Origin: Rhodospirillaceae bacterium
GTDB taxonomy: Bacteria; Pseudomonadota; Alphaproteobacteria; Rhodospirillales; Rhodospirillaceae
Length of the DNA: 64,000 nt
Direction: 5' to 3'
NCBI GenBank assembly: GCA_040219235.1
Contig: JAVJSV010000011.1
Coordinates: 372,001-436,000 of the forward strand
Part shown: positions 45,831 through 54,714 of the stretch, piece by piece
Position numbering within the stretch: the stretch's first letter is position 1
Layout: every line of letters starts with the position of its first letter
The notes under the pieces: model-generated
What the model was told of the DNA's origin: nothing
What the model saw: the letters and a program-made list of their open reading frames with translations, nothing else
The model's database searches: none
Program-made: the position numbers and the translations under genes

Positions 45831-46217
45831 ATGGCAAAGAAACAGAATGGTGCATTTGATTGGAGTCAGTCAGGGAACCAACAGATGTCGATGCTTGCAT
45901 CAGCGAACGGCGCATTCCTCGGTATGCTTGCCAAAGGTGCACAAAATTATGCTGAAAGTATAAGTAAGTTGACCCAAGAGTACTCGAACTTTTTGTGCGA
46001 AAGGTTAGAGCGCGATGCTGCATTAGGTGAGAAAATTGCAAAGTGTAAAGATTGGAGTGAAATTTCAGAAGCCCAGCAGGAATGGTTGCAAGAAGCGGGT
46101 CAGGAATACGCCACTGAAGCGCAAAAAGCGGCCGACATTGGTATGAAGTTCTTTGCAAATGGGTCTTCAATGCTGCCAAACGGCGCTGATTTCGCGTCTG
46201 CCAAATCAGCTAAGTAG
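45831..46217 (+). CDS. Phasin family protein (PHA granule coat)
   Basis: A 128-residue amphipathic helical protein that coats polyhydroxyalkanoate granules. The ATG at 45831 has GGAGG 5 bases upstream; an upstream in-frame codon is ignored. Typical features: Ala/Gln/Lys-rich sequence without cysteines other than LCE and KCK, the central LTQEYSNFLCERLERDAALGEKIAKCKDW (in part) and the C-terminal ATEAQKAADIGMKFFANGS, as in phasin_2-type proteins. The adjacent PHA synthase supports the assignment. A strong stem-loop after the stop may stabilise the abundant transcript. Confidence 0.82.
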   Translation: MAKKQNGAFDWSQSGNQQMSMLASANGAFLGMLAKGAQNYAESISKLTQEYSNFLCERLERDAALGEKIAKCKDWSEISEAQQEWLQEAGQEYATEAQKAADIGMKFFANGSSMLPNGADFASAKSAK

Positions 46218-46222
46218 GTCGG

Positions 46223-46255
46223 AGGCACGCCGCGAGATTCATCAGCGGCGTGCCT
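46223..46255 (+). terminator. Hairpin after phasin gene
   Basis: An 11-bp perfect stem AGGCACGCCGC/GCGGCGTGCCT with an 11-base loop, right after the phasin stop. The following bases (GCCGTTTATCC) are a poor U-tract, so partial termination or 3'-end protection are both possible. Confidence 0.6.
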
Positions 46256-46366
46256 GCCGTTTATCCCAAGACACCGCGAGGCTAGGGCTTGACCGTATTT
46301 ACCATACCAATGGCAGCATGATGTGGTGAGGAGTGATGGCCCGCCAACGCTATAAAGGCTAGCAAA

Positions 46367-48382
46367 ATGGTTAAATCAGGCAGCCGTGGCAATTTGAGCG
46401 TCCTCAAGTTTGAGTCAAAAAATAGCAAACCTAAGCCAGAGCATCATGATGCCGCGGGGGTACGTAATTCCCCCGTATCTAACTCAGGTCAAGACGGCGA
46501 CGCCGCAATGCTTTGGCCATCAATCTATACTAGTTGGTTGGGCCAGATTCAAAAGGCATCCTGGCCAGGACAGTATATGTCTTGGCTGCCGAATATGTTT
46601 CAGGCCGACGAGCAAACCACATCTTCTGCGCCGACGTGTCCTGAGGAGCCGGACAGCACTTACGTGGATGGTTCTGCGAGTATAGACCGGCTTCTTCAGG
46701 CATCCATCGCTAAGACAACTTTAGGTCTATCACCGCCGTCCCTTTTTCTCGCCTATGCTGACTGGGCAATTCATTTGGCAATGGCACCTGGAAAACAGCA
46801 GCAGCTTTATCAGAAAGCACTACGTAAAAGTGCGCGATTTGGCGCCTATGCGTTGCGAGCAGCAGCAAGTAAAGAGACACCACCCTGCATAGCGCCATTG
46901 CCGCAGGACCGCCGTTTCTCCGGCGAGAGTTGGCAACGGTGGCCGTATAATCTTCTCTATCAATCGTTTCTCATGTCGCAGCAATGGTGGCATAACGCGA
47001 CCACTGGGGTGCCAGGCGTTTATGAACACCATGAAAACGAAGTCACATTTACTGCCCGTCAGATTTTGGATGTGATGGCACCGTCTAACTTTCTGCTGAC
47101 GAATCCAGAACTCATTGAGGCGACTACAAGGGAGGGCGGTCAGAACCTTGTCCGTGGTTCAGTAAACTTCGTCGAAGACTGGGAACGCCTCATCGCAGGT
47201 CGCCCGCCGGTAGGCAGTGAGAAGATTCGTGTTGGTCGAGATGTGGCTGTGACTCCTGGTCACGTTGTATACCGCAATCATCTTATCGAACTAATTCAGT
47301 ATGCTCCCGAAACCGACAAAGTATATGCGGAGCCGATCCTGATCGTACCAGCGTGGATCATGAAATATTATATATTAGACTTGTCGCCTGGTAACTCACT
47401 GGTTCGTTACCTAGTAGGACAAGGGCACACGGTTTTCATGATTTCGTGGCGTAATCCTGGTGCTGAGGATCGAAGTCTGTCGATGGAGGATTATCTTCGG
47501 CTTGGCATCGGCGAGGCAATGACTGCCGTCGAGAGTGTTGTCCCTAAGCAAAAGATCAACGCTGTTGGGTACTGTCTCGGAGGTACGCTGCTCGCAATTG
47601 CCGCTGCCGCATTCGCGCGAGATAAGAAGGATCGTCTGAATACGCTCTCTTTTCTGGCGACGCAAATCGATTTTACGGAAGCTGGTGAATTGACCCTTTT
47701 TATAGATCCCAGTCAGCTGACATTCCTAGAAGCCATGATGTGGGACCAAGGGTACTTGGACACGAAGCAAATGGCCGGTGCGTTCCAAATGCTCCGTTCC
47801 AACGATCTTATTTGGTCGCACATACTTCACAATTACCTGTTAGGGCAGCGGGCTGAACTTTCTGATCTTATGGCCTGGAACGCGGATGCAACCCGAATGC
47901 CCTATAAGATGCACAGCGAATACCTGCGTAGACTGTTCTTGGAAAACGATTTTGCGGAAGAGCGTTACAAAGTGAGCGGTCGCCCAGTCGCCTTCTCTGA
48001 CATCCGCGTTCCGATTTTTGCAGTCGGAACAGAGACAGACCATATCGCGCCATGGCGATCAGTCTATAAGATTCACATGATGGCGGATACAGACATCACA
48101 TTCGTTCTAACCAAGGGTGGGCACAACGCTGGAATCGTCAGTGAGCCCGGTCATCCGCGGCGCCATTTTCGCATCAGTCACAAGGAAAAAGACGCGCAGT
48201 ACGTCGCCCCAGAATCTTGGCAGGAAGAAACAATAGAACAAGATGGGTCTTGGTGGCCATCATGGCATGAGTGGCTCGCGCAGCAGTCATCTGGAAAGGG
48301 AAGTCTACCAAATTTGGGCAACCCGAGTGCTGGATTAAAACCTATTGCGGATGCTCCTGGAATCTATGTTCATCAAAAATAG
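46367..48382 (+). CDS. phaC: Class I poly(3-hydroxyalkanoate) synthase PhaC
   Basis: A 671-residue polymerase converting (R)-3-hydroxyacyl-CoA to PHA. The N-terminal domain (about residues 90-320) has WPYNLLYQSFLMSQQWW and RHFDVMAPSNFLLTNPELI-like sequence (here TARQILDVMAPSNFLLTNPE). The catalytic alpha/beta-hydrolase domain has the lipase-like box GYCLGGTLL with the nucleophile Cys, the Asp in GTETDHIAPW and the His in TKGGHNAG. The length is about 70 residues above common class I enzymes, because of a low-complexity N-terminal extension. It follows the phasin gene by 150 bp on the same strand. PhaA/PhaB are not present in the window. Confidence 0.93.
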   Translation: MVKSGSRGNLSVLKFESKNSKPKPEHHDAAGVRNSPVSNSGQDGDAAMLWPSIYTSWLGQIQKASWPGQYMSWLPNMFQADEQTTSSAPTCPEEPDSTYVDGSASIDRLLQASIAKTTLGLSPPSLFLAYADWAIHLAMAPGKQQQLYQKALRKSARFGAYALRAAASKETPPCIAPLPQDRRFSGESWQRWPYNLLYQSFLMSQQWWHNATTGVPGVYEHHENEVTFTARQILDVMAPSNFLLTNPELIEATTREGGQNLVRGSVNFVEDWERLIAGRPPVGSEKIRVGRDVAVTPGHVVYRNHLIELIQYAPETDKVYAEPILIVPAWIMKYYILDLSPGNSLVRYLVGQGHTVFMISWRNPGAEDRSLSMEDYLRLGIGEAMTAVESVVPKQKINAVGYCLGGTLLAIAAAAFARDKKDRLNTLSFLATQIDFTEAGELTLFIDPSQLTFLEAMMWDQGYLDTKQMAGAFQMLRSNDLIWSHILHNYLLGQRAELSDLMAWNADATRMPYKMHSEYLRRLFLENDFAEERYKVSGRPVAFSDIRVPIFAVGTETDHIAPWRSVYKIHMMADTDITFVLTKGGHNAGIVSEPGHPRRHFRISHKEKDAQYVAPESWQEETIEQDGSWWPSWHEWLAQQSSGKGSLPNLGNPSAGLKPIADAPGIYVHQK

Positions 48383-48487
48383 GAGCCAAGGAAAGGCGCA
48401 CAGGACATTGTGATTGAGCGCATCGGTAAGCGTATCTACTTGACCCAGTAGTTCATCGATGAAGCGTAGCCTAATGAGGAGTTGAGG

Positions 48488-48910
48488 GTGACGACCACAG
48501 AAAAAACTGATGAACTAACTATTCTTGCTATGAGCGAGGCGATTATCGACGAATATAAAGCGCGTGCTACGTATCGGAAAGTGATTGAAAAATTCGGACC
48601 CATCAGGCCATTCATCAATATCGTTGAAGCTGAAAACCGCCATGTTAATGCGCTGTTGCGGCTGTTTGATAGATTCGGAGTGGAACCGCCGTTGGATGGG
48701 TGGCCAGAACGTGTTTCCGCACCGTCTTCGGAATTACAGGCTTGCCAGGATGCCCTCGACGGAGAAATGGAGAACATGGAGATGTATGACCGGCTCCTGA
48801 AACAAGTTCGTCATCCGACGGTCAAGGAAGTATTGCAGAACCTAAAAGCTGCTTCACGTGACAACCATTTACCCGCGTTTCAGAGATGTGTAAGGCGCCT
48901 CGGCAGGTGA
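48488..48910 (+). CDS. Ferritin-like protein (DUF2202-type)
   Basis: A 140-residue four-helix protein. Ligand-like positions are present: E-x-x-A-x-x-Y (DEYKARATYRKV), AENRH (ExxH), GEMENMEMYDRL and RDNHLPAF, together with the family phrase EKFGPIRPFINIVEAENRHV. Such proteins are predicted to bind a diiron centre. The GTG at 48488 (VTTTEKT) has AGGAG upstream; a TTG two codons earlier and an ATG at 48530 are alternatives. It lies about 105 bp after phaC on the same strand and may be cotranscribed. Role unknown; oxygen, peroxide or iron handling is inferred from the fold. Confidence 0.78.
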   Translation: MTTTEKTDELTILAMSEAIIDEYKARATYRKVIEKFGPIRPFINIVEAENRHVNALLRLFDRFGVEPPLDGWPERVSAPSSELQACQDALDGEMENMEMYDRLLKQVRHPTVKEVLQNLKAASRDNHLPAFQRCVRRLGR

Positions 48911-49071
48911 GAATACGCTCCTCGTTCAGGTGTGTTTCCCCCTGCTCAGGACTGATAGGTAGAAAACTTCATACAATCAAACAACGAATGAAGGCGACCT
49001 TAAACCGGTCTCCGATACGACCGCGTTTGCGCCATAGGTAGGGCTTCTAAAAATTAAATACTGACATTTTC

Positions 49072-49112
49072 TTGATCGGAGTCAAAATAATATTCGGTGG
49101 TTATGGCATCTT
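49072..49112 (+). promoter_or_regulatory. FNR/FixK-type box upstream of the esterase remnant
   Basis: TTGATCGGAGTCAA (49072-49085), 21 bases, then CATCTT (49107-49112). It now drives only a gene fragment; the site survives intact. Confidence 0.6.
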
Positions 49113-49213
49113 GAAAACGCGCGGTAAGGAGCACTAACCGCAAGACGAACCAGACTAGAAGTTCTTCGGAATAATGGAATGGCAGTCATACGGGGACGCG
49201 ATGATCTACCGTT

Positions 49214-49579
49214 GTGGGGTCCGTGGTAAGCCTCATCAAAGGGTTGAAGGAGACTTTTGCCCGAAAATTTGGCAAGCCACGGATTTCCCCTGTTCTGCTT
49301 GGAAAGCATATCAAGCTTAAGGCGAGCGACCCGGGCCTTCTTCTAACGCTTAGATGGGGTGACGCCCCGAAGCTATTGGCTGAGCTCAGCAAGCCTCGAC
49401 TAGAACGGGCGATCTACGTGATCTATCGCCCAGAGACGGAATTGGCGCGCCATTACTTTGAAGCCAATCTAACCCGGCAGTTTGACCAATACATCTGGAT
49501 TGACCGGACGAGTGCGATATCTCCGTTGCCAGCAGGTCAAATACAAGGAATGCCAGACACTTATCCGTTCGGTGTTTGA
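49214..49579 (+). pseudogene. C-terminal remnant of an erythromycin-esterase-like protein
   Basis: 121 codons matching the end of erythromycin-esterase family proteins: LLTLRWGDAPKL, RLERAIYVIYRPETELARHY and FDQYIWIDRTSAISPL correspond to the conserved family ending (RxERAIGVIYxPETE...HYxxA...QFDAxIHIDxTxAlePL). The N-terminal catalytic region with its essential His/Glu residues is absent, and an in-frame stop lies just upstream of 49214. The GTG start has no good ribosome site. Such esterases, often fused to phosphoribosyltransferases, are seen near Hsp20/Usp clusters in other bacteria. I regard it as a decayed gene, although translation of the fragment is possible. Confidence 0.7.
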
Positions 49580-49694
49580 GCCGAAGAACTTCGTTAAGGC
49601 TTTGCGCGTCAAGCGCACTTTGACTGTCGTCAATAACGCAATGGCCCAATCGAGTAAAAAGTACGTCTCGCATTCATTCATTGAGGGACGCATT

Positions 49695-50054
49695 ATGAAG
49701 AATCTAATTATAATTATTTTGGCTGTGTTGACCAGTCTGCCACTGGCCTCAGCGTCTGAGTCTGAGTGGTTTGATCTCGATGAATACTATGAGCTCAAAG
49801 CTAAGGATGAAGAGGCGCTTTACCTTATCCTGAGCGCTATGTACGAAACAAATTTCTACACGCGGCATGTTGTTGAAGGTGCTGTCATTTGCGCAACACC
49901 CATACCACCGAGTGCTCAAGAACTCATTGCCATAGTGGAGCAAGAGATCAAACAGCCAACGAACGCCATACAGCTTGAGTATAACGAGAGTTCGCATGTT
50001 GCGTATATCCTGGTCAACGGCCTTGTCGCAGCCGAGCATAATGGATGCACGTGA
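49695..50054 (+). CDS. Small secreted hypothetical protein
   Basis: A 119-residue protein starting MKNLIIIILAVLTSLPLASA (signal peptide, cleavage near ASA-SE). The mature acidic protein begins SEWFDLDEYYELKAKDEEA and has two cysteines (VICATP and HNGCT), which could form one disulfide. GAGGGA stands about 10 bases before the ATG; the longer upstream frame overlaps the esterase remnant and is rejected. The layout of a short periplasmic domain with an early D/E-rich helix resembles small immunity or inhibitor-like proteins, but no family is recognised. Confidence 0.6.
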   Translation: MKNLIIIILAVLTSLPLASASESEWFDLDEYYELKAKDEEALYLILSAMYETNFYTRHVVEGAVICATPIPPSAQELIAIVEQEIKQPTNAIQLEYNESSHVAYILVNGLVAAEHNGCT

Positions 50055-50247
50055 AGTCATCTGAGTCTGCCGCAGAAAAAGATTTCAATTTGCCTGGGTT
50101 AGGTTGCATTCATATTTAGTCATTGCAGCCGTCCCTAGTCGTCCATCGACAACAGTCAGGTAATCTTAACTGTGTTGTCCAAGTTAACGCGCGGCTCCAA
50201 ATCCTCAACCCACTAAGTAAGCGCTTCTGTGGCTGTCAAAGTCGTAT

Positions 50248-50288
50248 TTGACCGTGGTCAATATAATCAGAGGCAGCCCTGATAAACT
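50248..50288 (+). promoter_or_regulatory. FNR/FixK-type box and -10 upstream of the atpD remnant
   Basis: TTGACCGTGGTCAA (50248-50261), 21 bases, then TAAACT (50283-50288). The box is identical on this strand to the one read at 35919-35932. Confidence 0.7.
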
Positions 50289-50365
50289 TATAATTGTTTA
50301 GTCTGAATTAACTGAGATGCCAACGCCAGCAGCGGTGGAGGCTTAGCTGCATAGGGAGATGTCAC

Positions 50366-50943
50366 TTGACCCCTAACCCACTTGGCGAAATTGTCGCGAT
50401 ACATGGCGGTGTCCTAGATATGCGCTTTGAGGGAAGGGTGCCCCGTGTTCATGAACTGATACGAGTAGGTGACGTTTCCATTGAGGTCGAGGCGCTTGTT
50501 GGGGATGGCGTAGTGCGGGGTATGGCCCTTGGTTCCGTTAAGGGATTGGCCCTTGGAATGTCAGCCAATGCCACTGGCGCAGCGATAAAACGCCAGTCGG
50601 AGACGGACTGCTTGGCCGAGTGCCATCGCGGGTTGGATATCAGCCAACGTTAGCCACTGAGTTGGCCGAACTGGAAGAGCGGATCACGTCTACCAAATCC
50701 GGTGCGATTACCTCGATCCAGGCGGTATATGTTCCTGCAGATGACGTTACCGACCCCGCAGCGGCGCATATCTTTTCACACCTATCTGGATCTGTCGTTT
50801 TGTCTCGAAAGCGAGTGAGCGCAGGTCTTTATCCGGCAATCGACCCGCTGACCTCATCCTCGGTCATGCTGAATCCGGGAGGTGTTGGGCAGCGTCATTA
50901 CGATATAGCCCGCGCAGTATGCCGAACACTCGCTGACTATGAG
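50366..50943 (+). pseudogene. ATP synthase beta subunit remnant with internal deletion and frameshift
   Basis: The N-terminal part (TTG start, SD AGGGAGA) reads GEIVAIHGGVLDMRFEGRVP ... [12 protein letters not shown], the first domain of an F-type ATPase beta subunit, probably of the alternative N-ATPase type. A one-base loss after AAIK shifts the frame to [20 protein letters not shown], and the C-terminal part continues [20 protein letters not shown] ... [15 protein letters not shown]. The central ~270 residues with Walker A and B are missing. The deletion joins the GDGLLGRV motif to the [13 protein letters not shown] motif, so short homologous sequence probably mediated it. It ends at DYEG in the carbamate kinase fusion. 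Confidence 0.85.
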
Positions 50944-51293
50944 GGGGCGTGCCAGTACTAGAAGAAGAGCGTGGTCGTCTAGTAGGCGTGGAGGCGGTTA
51001 TCGACAAAGATTTAACAGCGGCCCTCCTAGCGCGTCTGGTAGGTGCCGATGGTCTTGTCATTCTTACGGACGTTGACGGTGTTTATGAAAAGTGGGGCAC
51101 ACAAAGTCAGCAGCTCATTCGCGATGCTACGCCATCTGCAATGAAGGCTGAGGATTTTTCAGAAGGGTCCATGCGGCCTAAAGTTAATGCTGTGTCTGGC
51201 TTTGTCCAGCAGGGTGGGCAGTACGCTGCCATTGGAAACCTGACCTCAGCGTTAGATGTGGTGGAGGGGCTAAAGGGAACAATTATTCGATGA
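50943..51293 (+). pseudogene. C-terminal carbamate kinase remnant fused to the atpD remnant
   Basis: About 115 codons of the C-terminal half of carbamate kinase (ArcC): [46 protein letters not shown], and the ending GSMRPKVNAVSGFVQQGG ... TSALDVVEG. The first ~190 residues, with the substrate-binding N-terminus, are absent. The junction with the upstream atpD remnant is at 50940-50945. Carbamate kinase makes ATP from carbamoyl phosphate in the arginine deiminase route, so both remnants once belonged to anaerobic energy functions. Confidence 0.82.
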
Positions 51294-51599
51294 TGAAAAT
51301 GCTTCATGTTTTGCTTTCGGGTTTGAATTTTCACTCCTCTAGAATCTTGATCGCAATTAACGTGTCGGCAATAGAAATACTCCCCTATCGCTTCAAGTCG
51401 CGCCATTCAGCTAATGCCTGCTCATGATTAAGCTTTAAAACGTGGCGACTGCATATTAACTTTCTTGGCTGAAGTGGTTGTGTCTTGAATACCGAAGCCA
51501 GAGTATAAAGCAGAACTTTATAATATTCTCTCATCTCAATCAGGCTTACCCGTTCTGCAGGCATACAAGTCAAGCTAGGCTTTTTATAGGGACAGGCGA
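51294..51599. other. Intergenic region upstream of ppc
   Basis: 306 bp. It holds a near-consensus FNR-type site TTGATCGCAATTAA at 51347-51360 (one mismatch, no -10 at the right distance) and short frames, 44 codons on plus and about 60 codons on minus, with neither a ribosome site nor recognisable sequence. The ppc promoter is presumably here. Confidence 0.5.
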
Positions 51600-54344
51600 A
51601 TGACTGACAGAAAAGATGCGCCCCTGAAATACGACATCCGGCTTCTCGGCCGTATTCTAGGAGACGTCGTTCGTGATCATGAAGGTGATGCCGTTTTCAA
51701 TACCATCGAGCGTATTCGCCGAACGTCGGTTCGATTTCGACGCGATGCTGACATCGCTGCCGAAAACCAGTTGGAAAAGCTCACTCGCTCGCTCGATCTA
51801 CAAACCACCGATCGAATCATCAGGGCGTTTAGCTACTTCTCGCACTTGGCGAATATTGCCGAAGATCAGCACCATATTCGCCGCACGCGCGCGCATGCTA
51901 TAGCGGGCGCGCTACCGCGTGAAGGATCGATGGCTTATACCCTGGCACGCTCCAAAGCAGCAGGCGTGTCGCGCAAACAAATTGCGCGGTTCTTCAGTTC
52001 TGCGTTATGCGTTCCGGTGTTGACCGCCCACCCGACAGAGGTGCGTCGGCGAAGCTCGATCAACCAAGAAATCGAGTTGGCTCGTTTGCTGGATGAACGC
52101 GATAGGGCGAGGCTGACGCCCGACGAACTTTCTGCCAACCGATGTGGTTTGCGCCGTGTGATCGCAACGTTGTGGCAAACCCACATTCTCCGTGATACGC
52201 GGCTAAAGGTCATCGACGAAGTAATCAACGGCTTGTCGTATTTCGACCAAACCTTTCTACGAGAGTTGCCGCGCTTTTATGGAGCATTAGAGGACCTGCT
52301 CGAGACTGAGCAGGACTGGAGCGGTATCGTCCTTCCGTCGTTTCTCAAGATCGGAAGTTGGATCGGCGGTGACAGGGACGGAAACCCGTATGTCGCGGCG
52401 GAGGCGCTCCTTTCGGCACTCAAATTACAGAGCGGTTGCGCCCTTAAATACTATCTGGACGAACTTCATCAGTTGGGCGGCGAACTCCCCTTGGATGATC
52501 GCTTGGTTGGCGTCTCGTCTTCGTTGCTCGAGCTATCAGAATCCTCGCCCGACCATGCGCCGCAACGTGCCCATGAGCCATATCGACGTGCGATCAGCGG
52601 AATGTTCGCACGGTTAGCGGCCACTATGAGAATTCTCGATCACCTGGAACCGCAACGGCACGAAATAGGTTCCGCACGCCCGTACGATTCTGCACGCGAG
52701 GCGATTGCCGATCTCGACGTCATTGTTTCGTCTTTGAAAACAAATGGAGCGCCCGAACTTGCCTCCGGCCGTATTCGTGATTTGCGTCGCGCGCTTGATG
52801 TTTTCGGATTTCATTTGGCCTCGATAGATTTGCGTCAGAATTCAGACGTGCATGAGCGTGTTGTCGCCGATCTGTGTGCTGCTGCACGTATCGAAGGCGA
52901 CTATCTCGCCTGTGACGAGTTACGACGGATTGCAGTGCTTCGCAAAGAAATCGTGAATCCTCGACCGATCGTGTCCGCATATGCTGAATATTGTGACGAA
53001 ACGAAATCGGAACTCGGTATTCTTCGAGCAGCGCGGGAGAGCCGCCTTGCTTATGGCGATGGTGCAATCGCGAATTATATCATTTCGAAGGCTAACAGCG
53101 TTTCCGACGTGCTTGAGGTCATACTGCTTCTCAAAGAGGCTGGCCTTCACGATCCGAGCCAGGAAAAACTTGCGCTCAACGTTATCCCACTTTTCGAGAC
53201 AATCGATGATCTGCGTCGTTGCCCAGTGATAATGGACGCGCTGTTTGATATTCCCGAGTATCGCGAATTGCTTAAATCGCGTGGCGACATCCAGGAAGTC
53301 ATGCTCGGGTACTCAGACAGCAATAAGGACGGTGGTTACGTCACATCGTCGTGGGAACTTTACAATGCAGAACTGGCACTCATCGAAGTGTTTCGCCGAT
53401 ACGGTGTACGCTTGCGTTTGTTTCACGGTCGGGGAGGGTCGGTCGGTCGCGGCGGCGGGCCGAGTTATCAAGCCATTCTGGCCCAACCAGAAGGCGCAGT
53501 CGATGGCGCGATCCGCATCACCGAGCAAGGTGAAGTCATCGCGGCAAAATACTCTAACCCGGAGGTTGGCCGCCGCAACCTTGAAATTCTCGCAGCGGCG
53601 ACGTTCGAGGCGACGGTTGGAACGAAACGCGTCAAAAGCGTGTCTTCGGATTTTCTCGCTGCGATGGATGATTTGTCGAATCATGCCTTTCGCGCATACC
53701 GACATCTTGTTTACGAGACCGAGGGTTTTGAAGCTTTCTTTCATGAGTCGACGGTCGTCGGCGAGATCGCTAATCTAAATATTGGCAGTCGGCCGGCGTC
53801 TCGAAAGAGTTCGCGCCGGATCGAAGATTTGCGAGCGATTCCGTGGGTATTTAGTTGGTCGCAATGCCGCCTAATGTTGCCTGGTTGGTTCGGCCTAGGA
53901 ACGGGTATCCGAAAATGGCTCCAGGCAAATCCGAAGGGCGGTATGAAACTATTGCGCCGCATGTATCGTTCATGGCCGTTCTTCAAAACGATGATCTCAA
54001 ATGCCGACATGGTGATGGCAAAGGCGGATGTCGGTATCGCGTCACGGTATGCGCGACTTGTCGCGGATCGCGAGTTGAGCGCGCGCATTTTTGAACGTAT
54101 CAGCTTGGAGTTCGAGGAATCGCGCGCCGTGATTCTTGATATTACTCAGCAGTCGGAATTGCTGGAAAGCAACCCATTACTCTTGCGTTCATTGCGGAAT
54201 CGATTCCCGTACATCGATCCGCTGCATCATATTCAGGTTGAATTGCTACGCCGACATCGTGCCGGCGATACGGATTCTCAAGTCGCACAAGGTATCCATC
54301 TGACAATTAACGGCATAGCGGCTGGTCTAAGAAACAGCGGCTAA
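51600..54344 (+). CDS. ppc: Phosphoenolpyruvate carboxylase
   Basis: A 914-residue cytoplasmic enzyme that carboxylates PEP with bicarbonate to oxaloacetate, refilling the TCA cycle. Conserved motifs: VLTAHPTEVRRRSS (catalytic His), GSWIGGDRDGNPYV, GYSDSNKDGGYVTS, LFHGRGGSVGRGGGP and the C-terminal TINGIAAGLRNSG, near the invariant QNTG end. It is full length. It is the last gene of the island before the 43-bp repeat. In the PHA/low-oxygen context it could support reductive carbon flow, an inference only. Carriage of a housekeeping-type gene at the distal end is unusual for a tRNA island. Confidence 0.95.
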   Translation: MTDRKDAPLKYDIRLLGRILGDVVRDHEGDAVFNTIERIRRTSVRFRRDADIAAENQLEKLTRSLDLQTTDRIIRAFSYFSHLANIAEDQHHIRRTRAHAIAGALPREGSMAYTLARSKAAGVSRKQIARFFSSALCVPVLTAHPTEVRRRSSINQEIELARLLDERDRARLTPDELSANRCGLRRVIATLWQTHILRDTRLKVIDEVINGLSYFDQTFLRELPRFYGALEDLLETEQDWSGIVLPSFLKIGSWIGGDRDGNPYVAAEALLSALKLQSGCALKYYLDELHQLGGELPLDDRLVGVSSSLLELSESSPDHAPQRAHEPYRRAISGMFARLAATMRILDHLEPQRHEIGSARPYDSAREAIADLDVIVSSLKTNGAPELASGRIRDLRRALDVFGFHLASIDLRQNSDVHERVVADLCAAARIEGDYLACDELRRIAVLRKEIVNPRPIVSAYAEYCDETKSELGILRAARESRLAYGDGAIANYIISKANSVSDVLEVILLLKEAGLHDPSQEKLALNVIPLFETIDDLRRCPVIMDALFDIPEYRELLKSRGDIQEVMLGYSDSNKDGGYVTSSWELYNAELALIEVFRRYGVRLRLFHGRGGSVGRGGGPSYQAILAQPEGAVDGAIRITEQGEVIAAKYSNPEVGRRNLEILAAATFEATVGTKRVKSVSSDFLAAMDDLSNHAFRAYRHLVYETEGFEAFFHESTVVGEIANLNIGSRPASRKSSRRIEDLRAIPWVFSWSQCRLMLPGWFGLGTGIRKWLQANPKGGMKLLRRMYRSWPFFKTMISNADMVMAKADVGIASRYARLVADRELSARIFERISLEFEESRAVILDITQQSELLESNPLLLRSLRNRFPYIDPLHHIQVELLRRHRAGDTDSQVAQGIHLTINGIAAGLRNSG

Positions 54345-54714
54345 AAATGTGGAACATAGAATACAATGTTTAGCGATGGTGGATCAGTTACCTAAATCAA
54401 ATTTTCTAAATATTGTGTTGTCGCGTAAGTTTTGATTATGAGTGCCACAGCGTCGCTTTTTTGGCTGTTTTGTGAGTTGTTTCGGAAGGACGCTCAAATC
54501 AGAAGAATTGTTCTGTAAAGTTGGCGGCGTCTCCCCAATCTGAGCCTATAGCCAGATTTCTTTCAGGCTCTCTATATACATACATCACACTAAAGCTAGA
54601 TTTAATCACTGACTATTTGTATGAGCCTGACTGTAGCTAAGCCGTAGTTGTGCGGAAAACAGCTCAATGATTTAATAAAAATATCAGTTAGCTAGCCTTA
54701 AATGCCACCCGTCG
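54345..54714. other. Distal end of the island, no gene seen
   Basis: 370 bp of AT-rich DNA between ppc and the att repeat. A 26-codon frame at 54438 and other short frames lack ribosome sites. No recombinase remnant is recognised. Confidence 0.5.

Noticed and set aside
51347-51360. Eighth FNR-type site, upstream of ppc
   Set aside because: One mismatch (ATTAA for RTCAA) and no -10-like hexamer at 21-22 nt on either strand.
51385-51573. Minus-strand 62-codon frame between the carbamate kinase remnant and ppc
   Set aside because: No ribosome site, no recognisable motif, and it runs through a probable promoter region.
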